This document shows, piece by piece, positions 1-11,140 of a stretch of DNA of 64,000 nt. The notes under the pieces are model-generated. The model ran no database searches, had not been told where the DNA came from, and saw only the letters and a list, made by a program, of their open reading frames with translations. How positions within the stretch are numbered: position 1 is the first letter of the stretch; every line of letters begins with the position of its first letter. The position numbers and the translations under genes were made by a program. The DNA comes from Auanema rhodensis. Taxonomy: Eukaryota; Nematoda; Chromadorea; Rhabditida; Rhabditidae. The DNA is taken from NCBI GenBank assembly GCA_964057225.1, contig OZ059897.1, forward strand, positions 3,782,001-3,846,000, given 5' to 3'.

Positions 1-2249
1 ATCAACTGATATATGTTCACACATATATCCTCGATTTTCACCCTGAAGAAATGATTTTTTCGTTGAATAACATTGTCCATCGTCTTCGTCTTGAAAAAAG
101 GAATTTAAAAACTCCTACTTTTTGTGAAATTATTTAGAAATTTTTCGGGAAAATTTTTGTCACAATGTTTTTGGAAGCAATGTTGAGTGTACATGGGAAC
201 TCAACATACACTAATGCATTATTTTTCAAACGATCATAACTAATTTTTGTATGGAGCGTTTCTCAATGTAGTATAGTGCATTCGATGCAGATTTTTAAGC
301 TGCGTTGATCTGTGTTATCAGATTTGCGCTAGCTTAAAAATGCACCGAGTAATCAACTGATATAGGTTCACACTTATATCCTCGATTTTCACCCTGAAGA
401 ATTAATTTTTTCGTTGAATAACATTGTCCATCGTCTTTGCCTTGAAAAAAGAAATCTAAAAACTCCTACTTTTTGTGAAATTATTTAGAAATTTTTCGGG
501 AAAATTTTTGTCAAAATGTTTTTGGAAGCAATGTTGAGTGTACATGGGAACTCAACATACACTAATGCATTATTTTTCAAACGATCATAACTAATTTTTG
601 TATAGAGCGTTTCTCAATGTAGTATAGTGCATTCGATGCGGATTTTTAAGCTGCGTTGATCTGTGTTATCAGATTTGAGTTAGCTTAAAAATGCACCGAG
701 ATATCAACTGATATATGTTCACACTTATATCCTCGATTTTCACCCTGAAGAAATGATTTTTTCGTTGAATAACATTGTCCATCATCTTCGTCTTGAAAAA
801 AGGAATCTAAAAACATCTACTTTTTGTGAAATTATTTAGAAATTTTTCGGGAAAATTTTTGTCAAAATGTTTTTGGAAGCAATGTTGAGTGTACATGGGA
901 ACTCAACATACACTAATGCATTATTTTTCAAACGATCATAACTAATTTTTGTATGGAGCGTTTCTCAATGTAGTATAGTGCATTCGATGCGAATTTTTAA
1001 GCTGCGTTGATCTGTGTTATCAGATTTGCGCTAGCTTAAAAATGCACCGAGTAATCAACTGATATAGGTTCACACTTATATCCTCGATTTTCACCCTGAA
1101 GAATTAATTTTTTCGTTGAATAACATTGTCCATCGTCTTTGCCTTGAAAAAAGAAATCTAAAAACTCCTACTTTTTGTGAAATTATTTAGAAATTTTTCG
1201 GGAAAATTTTTGTCACAATGTTTTTGGAAGCAATGTTGAGTGTACATGGGAACTCAACATACACTAATGCATTATTTTTCAAACGATCATAACTAATTTT
1301 TGTATAGAGCGTTTCTTGATGTAGTATAGTGCATTCGATGCGGATTTTTAAGCTGCGTTGATCTGTGTTATCAGATTTGCGCTAGCTTAAAAATGCACCG
1401 AGTAATCAACTGATATAGGTTCACACTTATATCCTCGATTTTCACCCTGAAGAATTAATTTTTTCGTTGAATAACATTGTCCATCGTCTTTGCCTTGAAA
1501 AAAGAAATCTAAAAACTCCTACTTTTTGTGAAATTATTTAGAAATTTTTCGGGAAAATTTTTGTCACAATGTTTTTGGAAGCAATGTTGAGTGTACATGG
1601 GAACTCAACATACACTAATGCATTATTTTTCAAACGATCATAACTAATTTTTGTATAGAGCGTTTCTTAATGTAGTATAGTGCATTCGATGCGGATTTTT
1701 AAGCTGCGTTGATCTGAGTTATCAGATTTGAGTTAGCTTAAAAATGCACCGAGATATCAACTGATATATGTTCACACATATATCCTCGATTTTCACCCTG
1801 AAGAAATGATTTTTTCGTTGAATAACATTGTCCATCGTCTTCGTCTTGAAAAAAGGAATTTAAAAACTCCTACTTTTTGTGAAATTATTTAGAAATTTTT
1901 CGGGAAAATTTTTGTCACAATGTTTTTGGAAGCAATGTTGAGTGTACATGGGAACTCAACATACACTAATGCATTATTTTTCAAACGATCATAACTAATT
2001 TTGGTATAGAGCGTTTCTTAATGTAGTATAGTGCATTCGATGCGGATTTTTAAGCTGCGTTGATCTGTGTTATCAGATTTGAGTTAGCTTAAAAATGCAC
2101 CGAGATATCAACTGATATATGTTCACACTTATATCCTCGATTTTCACCCTGAAGAAATGATTTTTTCGTTGAATAACATTGTCCATCGTCTTCGTCTTGA
2201 AAAAAGGAATCTAAAAACATCTACTTTTTGTGAAATTATTTAGAAATTT

Positions 2250-2257
2250 TTCGGGAA
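2250..2257. promoter_or_regulatory. Heat-shock-element-like core TTCGGGAA (candidate)
   Basis: The core ttcgggaa at monomer positions 144-151 fits the two-unit arrangement TTCnnGAA recognised by heat-shock factor family proteins. Full elements usually need at least three alternating units. The next unit downstream reads ttt instead of ttc, so the element is incomplete. It is present in most A- and C-type monomers. B-type monomers have ttcggaaa or ttttggaa, which destroys it. Short AT-rich matches like this arise easily by chance. Confidence 0.2.
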
Positions 2258-2285
2258 AATTTTTGTCACAATGTTTTTGGAAGCA

Positions 2286-2313
2286 ATGTTGAGTGTACAT
2301 GGGAACTCAACAT
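2286..2313. other. Dyad 1 of the monomer: 9-bp inverted repeat, 10-bp spacer
   Basis: The arms atgttgagt and actcaacat are perfect reverse complements around the spacer gtacatggga. The dyad sits at monomer positions 180-207 and is present in nearly every monomer. B-type units change only the spacer (gtacatggaa). C-type units carry actcagcat, which breaks one DNA base pair but would still form a G-U pair in RNA. It could be a protein-binding site or a weak cruciform or RNA hairpin; function is not shown. Confidence 0.75.
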
Positions 2314-2396
2314 ACACTAATGCATTATTTTTCAAACGATCATAACTAATTTTGGTATAGAGCGTTTCTTAATGTAGTATAGTGCATTCGATGCGG

Positions 2397-2447
2397 ATTT
2401 TTAAGCTGCGTTGATCTGTGTTATCAGATTTGAGTTAGCTTAAAAAT
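2397..2447. other. Dyad 2 of the monomer: 11-bp arms with a nested 5-bp dyad
   Basis: The outer arms atttttaagct and agcttaaaaat are exact reverse complements at monomer positions 291-301 and 331-341. Inside the 29-bp loop, atctg and cagat form a second small dyad around tgttat. In cgctagctt variants the stem can extend by three more pairs past a one-base bulge. In gagttaactt variants the outer arm has one mismatch. The structure is recurrent along the array, but no function can be read from sequence alone. Confidence 0.65.
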
Positions 2448-2808
2448 GCACCGAGATATCAACTGATATATGTTCACACTTATATCCTCGATTTTCACCC
2501 TGAAGAAATGATTTTTTCGTTGAATAACATTGTCCATCGTCTTCGTCTTGAAAAAAGGAATCTAAAAACATCTACTTTTTGTGAAATTATTTAGAAATTT
2601 TTCGGGAAAATTTTTGTCAAAATGTTTTTGGAAGCAATGTTGAGTGTACATGGGAACTCAACATACACTAATGCATTATTTTTCAAACGATCATAACTAA
2701 TTTTTGTATAGAGCGTTTCTCAATGTAGTATAGTGCATTCGATGCGGATTTTTAAGCTGCGTTGATCTGTGTTATCAGATTTGAGTTAACTTAAAAATGC
2801 ACCGAGAT

Positions 2809-5800
2809 ATCAACTGATATATGTTCACACTTATATCCTCGATTTTCACCCTGAAGAAATGATTTTTTCGTTGAAAAACATTGTCCATCGTATTCGTCTT
2901 GAAAAAAGAAATCTAAAAACATCTACTTTTTGTGAAATTATTTAGAAATTTTTCGGGAAAATTTTTGTCAAAATGTTTTTGGAAGCAATGTTGAGTGTAC
3001 ATGGGAACTCAACATACACTAATGCATTATTTTTCAAACGATCATAACTAATTTTTGTATAGAGCGTTTCTCATTGTAGTATAGTGCATTCGATGCGGAT
3101 TTTCAAGCTGCGTTGATCTGTGTTATCAGATTTGAGTTAACTTAAAAATGCACCGAGATATCAACTGATATAGGTTCACACTTGTATCCTCGATTTTCAC
3201 CCTGAAGAAATGATTTTTTCGTTGAAAAACATTGTCCATCGTATTCGTCTTGAAAAAAGGAATCTAAAAACATCTACTTTTTGTGAAATTATTCAGAAAT
3301 TTTTCGGGAAAATTTTTGTCAAAATGTTTTTGGAAGCAATGTTGAGTGTACATGGGAACTCAACATACACTAATGCATTATTTTTCAAACGATCATAACT
3401 AATTTTTGTATAGAGCGTTTCTCAATGTAGTATAGTGCATTCGATGCGGATTTTTAAGCTGCGTTGATCTGTGTTATCAGATTTGAGTTAACTTAAAAAT
3501 GCACCGAGATATCAACTGATATATGTTCACACTTATATCCTCGATTTTCACCCTGAAGAAATGATTTTTTCGTTGAAAAACATTGTCCATCGTATTCGTC
3601 TTGAAAAAAGAAATCTAAAAACATCTACTTTTTGTGAAATTATTTAGAAATTTTTCGGGAAAATTTTTGTCAAAATGTTTTTGGAAGCAATGTTGAGTGT
3701 ACATGGGAACTCAACATACACTAATGCATTATTTTTCAAACGATCATAACTAATTTTTGTATAGAGCGTTTCTCATTGTAGTATAGTGCATTCGATGCGG
3801 ATTTTTAAGCTGCGTTTATCTGTGTTATCAGATTTGAGTTAACTTAAAAATGCACCGAGATATCAACTGATATATGTTCACACTTATATCCTCGATTTTC
3901 ACCCTGAAGAAATGATTTTTTCGTTGAAAAACATTGTCCATCGTATTCGTCTTGAAAAAAGAAATCTAAAAACATCTACTTTTTGTGAAATTATTTAGAA
4001 ATTTTTCGGGAAAATTTTTGTCAAAATGTTTTTGGAAGCAATGTTGAGTGTACATGGGAACTCAACATACACTAATGCATTATTTTTCAAACGATCATAA
4101 CTAATTTTTGTATAGAGCGTTTCTCATTGTAGTATAGTGCATTCGATGCGGATTTTCAAGCTGCGTTGATCTGTGTTATCAGATTTGAGTTAACTTAAAA
4201 ATGCACCGAGATATCAACTGATATAGGTTCACACTTATATCCTCGATTTTCACCCTGAAGAAATGATTTTTTCGTTGAATAACATTGTCCATCCTCTTCG
4301 TCTTGAAAAAAGGAATCTAAAAACATCTACTTTTTGTGAAATTATTTAGAAATTTTTCGGGAAAATTTTTGTCAAAATGTTTTTGGAAGCAATGTTGAGT
4401 GTACATGGGAACTCAACATACACTAATGCATTATTTTTCAAACGATCATAACTAATTTTTGTATAGAGCGTTTCTCAATGTAGTATAGTGCATTCGATGC
4501 GGATTTTTAAGCTGCGTTGATCTGTGTTATCAGATTTGAGTTAACTTAAAAATGCACCGAGATATCAACTGATATATGTTCACACTTATATCCTCGATTT
4601 TCACCCTGAAGAAATGATTTTTTCGTTGAAAAACATTGTCCATCGTATTCGTCTTGAAAAAAGAAATCTAAAAACATCTACTTTTTGTGAAATTATTTAG
4701 AAATTTTTCGGGAAAATTTTTGTCAAAATGTTTTTGGAAGCAATGTTGAGTGTACATGGGAACTCAACATACACTAATGCATTATTTTTCAAACGATCAT
4801 AACTAATTTTTGTATAGAGCGTTTCTCATTGTAGTATAGTGCATTCGATGCGGATTTTCAAGCTGCGTTGATCTGTGTTATCAGATTTGAGTTAACTTAA
4901 AAATGCACCGAGATATCAACTGATATAGGTTCACACTTGTATCCTCGATTTTCACCCTGAAGAAATGATTTTTTCGTTGAAAAACATTGTCCATCGTATT
5001 CGTCTTGAAAAAAGGAATCTAAAAACATCTACTTTTTGTGAAATTATTCAGAAATTTTTCGGGAAAATTTTTGTCAAAATGTTTTTGGAAGCAATGTTGA
5101 GTGTACATGGGAACTCAACATACACTAATGCATTATTTTTCAAACGATCATAACTAATTTTTGTATAGAGCGTTTCTCAATGTAGTATAGTGCATTCGAT
5201 GCGGATTTTTAAGCTGCGTTGATCTGTGTTATCAGATTTGAGTTAACTTAAAAATGCACCGAGATATCAACTGATATATGTTCACACTTATATCCTCGAT
5301 TTTCACCCTGAAGAAATGATTTTTTCGTTGAAAAACATTGTCCATCGTATTCGTCTTGAAAAAAGAAATCTAAAAACATCTACTTTTTGTGAAATTATTT
5401 AGAAATTTTTCGGGAAAATTTTTGTCAAAATGTTTTTGGAAGCAATGTTGAGTGTACATGGGAACTCAACATACACTAATGCATTATTTTTCAAACGATC
5501 ATAACTAATTTTCGTATAGAGCGTTTCTCATTGTAGTATAGTGCATTCGATGCGGATTTTTAAGCTGCGTTTATCTGTGTTATCAGATTTGAGTTAACTT
5601 AAAAATGCACCGAGATATCAACTGATATATGTTCACACTTATATCCTCGATTTTCACCCTGAAGAAATGATTTTTTCGTTGAAAAACATTGTCCATCGTA
5701 TTCGTCTTGAAAAAAGAAATCTAAAAACATCTACTTTTTGTGAAATTATTTAGAAATTTTTCGGGAAAATTTTTGTCAAAATGTTTTTGGAAGCAATGTT

Positions 5801-6318
5801 GAGTGTACATGGGAACTCAACATACACTAATGCATTATTTTTCAAACGATCATAACTAATTTTTGTATAGAGCGTTTCTCATTGTAGTATAGTGCATTCG
5901 ATGCGGATTTTCAAGCTGCGTTGATCTGTGTTATCAGATTTGAGTTAACTTAAAAATGCACCGAGATATCAACTGATATAGGTTCACACTTATATCCTCG
6001 ATTTTCACCCTGAAGAAATGATTTTTTCGTTGAATAACATTGTCCATCGTCTTCGTCTTGAAAAAAGGAATCTAAAAACATCTACTTTTTGTGAAATTAT
6101 TTAGAAATTTTTCGGGAAAATTTTTGTCAAAATGTTTTTGGAAGCAATGTTGAGTGTACATGGGAACTCAACATACACTAATGCATTATTTTTCAAACGA
6201 TCATAACTAATTTTTGTATAGAGCGTTTCTCAATGTAGTATAGTGCATTCGATGCGGATTTTTAAGCTGCGTTGATCTGTGTTATCAGATTTGAGTTAAC
6301 TTAAAAATGCACCGAGAT
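2809..6318. repeat. 5-monomer HOR, 1,755 bp, two copies
   Basis: Copies are 2,809-4,563 and 4,564-6,318. The rare variants line up at exactly 1,755 bp. Examples are the attcag-containing monomers (3,160 and 4,915), tgcgtttatc (near 3,811 and 5,566), and the aataac/cttcg unit (4,213 and 5,968). Only scattered single-base differences were seen, such as cctcttcg against cgtcttcg and ttttcgtatag against tttttgtatag. This is a recent tandem duplication. Confidence 0.85.
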
Positions 6319-9300
6319 ATCAACTGATATATGTTCACACTTATATCCTCGATTTTCACCCTGAAGAAATGATTTTTTCGTTGAAAAACATTGTCCATCG
6401 TATTCGTCTTGAAAAAAGAAATCTAAAAACATCTACTTTTTGTGAAATTATTTAGAAATTTTTCGGGAAAATTTTTGTCAAAATGTTTTTGGAAGCAATG
6501 TTGAGTGTACATGGGAACTCAACATACACTAATGCATTATTTTTCAAACGATCATAACTAATTTTTGTATAGAGCGTTTCTCAATGTAGTATAGTGCATT
6601 CGATGCGGATTTTTAAGCTGCGTTGATCTGTGTTATCAGATTTGAGTTAACTTAAAAATGCACCGAGATATCAACTGATATATGTTCACACTTATATCCT
6701 CGATTTTCACCCTGAAGAAATGATTTTTTCGTTGAAAAACATTGTCCATCGTATTCGTCTTGAAAAAAGAAATCTAAAAACATCTACTTTTTGTGAAATT
6801 ATTTAGAAATTTTTCGGGAAAATTTTTGTCAAAATGTTTTTGGAAGCAATGTTGAGTGTACATGGGAACTCAACATACACTAATGCATTATTTTTCAAAC
6901 GATCATAACTAATTTTTGTATAGAGCGTTTCTCATTGTAGTATAGTGCATTCGATGCGGATTTTCAAGCTGCGTTGATCTGTGTTATCAGATTTGAGTTA
7001 ACTTAAAAATGCACCGAGATATCAACTGATATAGGTTCACACTTGTATCCTCGATTTTCACCCTGAAGAAATGATTTTTTCGTTGAAAAACATTGTCCAT
7101 CGTATTCGTCTTGAAAAAAGGAATCTAAAAACATCTACTTTTTGTGAAATTATTTAGAAATTTTTCGGGAAAATTTTTGTCAAAATGTTTTTGGAAGCAA
7201 TGTTGAGTGTACATAGGAACTCAACATACACTAATGCATTATTTTTCAAACGATCATAACTAATTTTTGTATAGAGCGTTTCTCAATGTAGTATAGTGCA
7301 TTTGATGCGGATTTTTAAGCTGCGTTGATCTGTGTTATCAGATTTGAGTTAACTTAAAAATGCACCGAGATATCAACTGATATAGGTTCACACTTATATC
7401 CTCGATTTTCACCCTGAAGAAATGATTTTTTCGTTGAATAACATTGTCCATCGTCTTCGTCTTGAAAAAAGGAATCTAAAAACATCTACTTTTTGTGAAA
7501 TTATTTAGAAATTTTTCGGGAAAATTTTTGTCAAAATGTTTTTGGAAGCAATGTTGAGTGTACATGGGAACTCAACATACACTAATGCATTATTTTTCAA
7601 ACGATCATAACTAATTTTTGTATAGAGCGTTTCTCAATGTAGTATAGTGCATTCGATGCGGATTTTTAAGCTGCGTTGATCTGTGTTATCAGATTTGAGT
7701 TAACTTAAAAATGCACCGAGATATCAACTGATATATGTTCACACTTATATCCTCGATTTTCACCCTGAAGAAATGATTTTTTCGTTGAAAAACATTGTCC
7801 ATCGTATTCGTCTTGAAAAAAGAAATCTAAAAACATCTACTTTTTGTGAAATTATTTAGAAATTTTTCGGGAAAATTTTTGTCAAAATGTTTTTGGAAGC
7901 AATGTTGAGTGTACATGGGAACTCAACATACACTAATGCATTATTTTTCAAACGATCATAACTAATTTTTGTATAGAGCGTTTCTCAATGTAGTATAGTG
8001 CATTCGATGCGGATTTTTAAGCTGCGTTGATCTGTGTTATCAGATTTGAGTTAACTTAAAAATGCACCGAGATATCAACTGATATATGTTCACACTTATA
8101 TCCTCGATTTTCACCCTGAAGAAATGATTTTTTCGTTGAAAAACATTGTCCATCGTATTCGTCTTGAAAAAAGAAATCTAAAAACATCTACTTTTTGTGA
8201 AATTATTTAGAAATTTTTCGGGAAAATTTTTGTCAAAATGTTTTTGGAAGCAATGTTGAGTGTACATGGGAACTCAACATACACTAATGCATTATTTTTC
8301 AAACGATCATAACTAATTTTTGTATAGAGCGTTTCTCATTGTAGTATAGTGCATTCGATGCGGATTTTCAAGCTGCGTTGATCTGTGTTATCAGATTTGA
8401 GTTAACTTAAAAATGCACCGAGATATCAACTGATATAGGTTCACACTTGTATCCTCGATTTTCACCCTGAAGAAATGATTTTTTCGTTGAAAAACATTGT
8501 CCATCGTATTCGTCTTGAAAAAAGGAATCTAAAAACATCTACTTTTTGTGAAATTATTCAGAAATTTTTCGGGAAAATTTTTGTCAAAATGTTTTTGGAA
8601 GCAATGTTGAGTGTACATAGGAACTCAACATACACTAATGCATTATTTTTCAAACGATCATAACTAATTTTTGTATAGAGCGTTTCTCATTGTAGTATAG
8701 TGCATTCGATGCGGATTTTCAAGCTGCGTTGATCTGTGTTATCAGATTTGAGTTAACTTAAAAATGCACCGAGATATCAACTGATATAGGTTCACACTTG
8801 TATCCTCGATTTTCACCCTGAAGAAATGATTTTTTCGTTGAAAAACATTGTCCATCGTATTCGTCTTGAAAAAAGGAATCTAAAAACATCTACTTTTTGT
8901 GAAATTATTCAGAAATTTTTCGGGAAAATTTTTGTCAAAATGTTTTTGGAAGCAATGTTGAGTGTACATAGGAACTCAACATACACTAATGCATTATTTT
9001 TCAAACGATCATAACTAATTTTTGTATAGAGCGTTTCTCAATGTAGTATAGTGCATTCGATGCGGATTTTTAAGCTGCGTTGATCTGTGTTATCAGATTT
9101 GAGTTAACTTAAAAATGCACCGAGATATCAACTGATATATGTTCACACTTATATCCTCGATTTTCACCCTGAAGAAATGATTTTTTCGTTGAAAAACATT
9201 GTCCATCGTATTCGTCTTGAAAAAAGAAATCTAAAAACATCTACTTTTTGTGAAATTATTTAGAAATTTTTCGGGAAAATTTTTGTCAAAATGTTTTTGG

Positions 9301-11140
9301 AAGCAATGTTGAGTGTACATGGGAACTCAACATACACTAATGCATTATTTTTCAAACGATCATAACTAATTTTTGTATAGAGCGTTTCTCAATGTAGTAT
9401 AGTGCATTCGATGCGGATTTTTAAGCTGCGTTGATCTGTGTTATCAGATTTGAGTTAACTTAAAAATGCACCGAGATATCAACTGATATATGTTCACACT
9501 TATATCCTCGATTTTCACCCTGAAGAAATGATTTTTTCGTTGAAAAACATTGTCCATCGTATTCGTCTTGAAAAAAGAAATCTAAAAACATCTACTTTTT
9601 GTGAAATTATTTAGAAATGTTTCGGAAAAATTTTTGTCAAAATGTTTTTGGAAGCAATGTTGAGTGTACATGGGAACTCAACATACACTAATGCATTATT
9701 TTTCAAACGATCATAACTAATTTTTGTATAGAGCGTTTCTCATTGTAGTATAGTGCATTCGATGCGGATTTTCAAGCTGCGTTGATCTGTGTTATCAGAT
9801 TTGAGTTAACTTAAAAATGCACCGAGATATCAACTGATATAGGTTCACACTTGTATCCTCGATTTTCACCCTGAAGAAATGATTTTTTCGTTGAAAAACA
9901 TTGTCCATCGTATTCGTCTTGAAAAAAGGAATCTAAAAACATCTACTTTTTGTGAAATTATTTAGAAATTTTTCGGGAAAAGTTTTGTCAAAATGTTTTT
10001 GGAAGCAATGTTGAGTGTACATGGGAACTCAACATACACTAATGCATTATTTTTCAAACGATCATAACTAATTTTTGTATAGAGCGTTTCTCAATGTAGT
10101 ATAGTGCATTCGATGCGGATTTTTAAGCTGCGTTGATCTGTGTTATCAGATTTGAGTTAACTTAAAAATGCACCGAGATATCAACTGATATAGGTTCACA
10201 CTTATATCCTCGATTTTCACCCTGAAGAAATGATTTTTTCGTTGAATAACATTGTCCATCGTCTTCGTCTTAAAAAAAGAAATCTAAAAACTCCTACTTT
10301 TTGTGAAATTATTTAGAAATTTTTCGGGAAAATTTTTGTCACAATGTTTTTGGAAGCAATGTTGAGTGTACATGGGAACTCAACATACACTAATGCATTA
10401 TTTTTCAAACGATCATAACTAATTTTTGTATAGAGCGTTTCTCATTGTAGTATAGTGCATTCGATGCGGATTTTTAAGCTGCGTTGATCTGTGTTATCAG
10501 ATTTGAGTTAATTTAAAAATGCACCGAGATATCAACTGATATATGTTCACACTTATATCCTCGATTTTCACCCTGAAGAAATGATTTTTTCGTTGAAAAA
10601 CATTGTCCATCGTATTCGTCTTGAAAAAAGAAATCTAAAAACATCTACTTTTTGTGAAATTATTTAGAAATTTTTCGGGAAAATTTTTGTCAAAATGTTT
10701 TTGGAAGCAATGTTGAGTGTACATGGGAACTCAACATACACTAATGCATTATTTTTCAAACGATCATAACTAATTTTTGTATAGAGCGTTTCCTAATGTA
10801 GTATAGTGCATTCGATGCGGATTTTTAAGCTGCGTTGATCTGTGTTATCAGATTTGAGTTAGCTTAAAAATGCACCGAGATATCAACTGATATATGTTCA
10901 CACTTATATCCTCGATTTTCACCCTGAAGAATTAATTTTTTCGTTGAATAACATTGTCCATCGTATTCGTCTTGAAAAAAGAAATCTAAAAACATCTACT
11001 TTTTGTGAAATTATTTAGAAATTTTTCGGAAAAATTTTTGTCAAAATGTTTTTGGAAGCAATGTTGAGTGTACATGGGAACTCAACATACACTAATGCAT
11101 TATTTTTCAAACGATCATAACTAATTTTTGTATAGAGCGT
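6319..11140. repeat. Long duplicated block, copy 1 (offset 7,371 bp)
   Basis: About 14 consecutive monomers reappear at +7,371 bp (21 monomers). Shared rare markers include tttgatgcgg near 7,301, the paired acatagg units at 8,425 and 8,776, aaatgtttcgg near 9,616 and gggaaaagtttt near 9,975. All recur in the same order. The homology ends near 11,140, where this copy reads ctcattg and the other reads ctcaatg. The left edge lies at or slightly before 6,319 and cannot be placed exactly because the flanks are also satellite. Confidence 0.85.

Larger units (their letters stand above)
2107..2457 (+). repeat. Representative A-type monomer (351 bp) with internal motif map
   Basis: Reference copy used for motif positions within the unit. 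Positions 54-60 hold a T-run followed by cgttgaataacattg. Positions 94-172 are a series of A- and T-tracts spaced mostly 9-13 bp apart. Positions 138-156 hold aaatttt and aaaattt as inverted arms around tcggg. Positions 180-207 and 291-341 are two dyads. Positions 154-237 look nearly invariant across all sub-families. Most differences fall near 46-52, 76-115, 126-136, 250-268, 288-306 and 327-349. The length is a multiple of three, so chance open frames stay in register from one monomer to the next. Confidence 0.9.
1..2808. repeat. A-type monomers 1-8, mixed variants, no clear HOR
   Basis: Eight 351-bp monomers combine several variant states. Monomers at 352, 1,054 and 1,405 carry gaattaatt and tttgcc; they follow junctions reading gagtaatc rather than gagatatc. 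The others carry gaagaaatg. Both cacaatg and caaaatg occur at position ~163. Adjacent units share rare variants: ttggtatag in the units at 1,756 and 2,107, and acacatata in those at 1 and 1,756. This indicates local exchange without a long clean HOR. Confidence 0.85.

Noticed and set aside
352-380. tRNA-like or Pol III B-box in ggttcacac
   Set aside because: It matches only the first five bases of the B-box GGTTCGANTCC, with no A-box at suitable spacing and no tRNA fold.
2107-2457. Monomer as an old dimer of a ~175-bp unit
   Set aside because: Comparing the two halves by eye gave only short shared words such as cgttga and attttt, not an alignable duplication.
3210-3398. Recurring + strand open frames of 62-74 codons beginning at monomer position 51 (or slightly upstream)
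   Set aside because: They appear only where one base change (attcag for atttag) or a one-base deletion removes a stop. They recur at the monomer period, and most monomers are interrupted. No domain, codon bias or start context supports translation.
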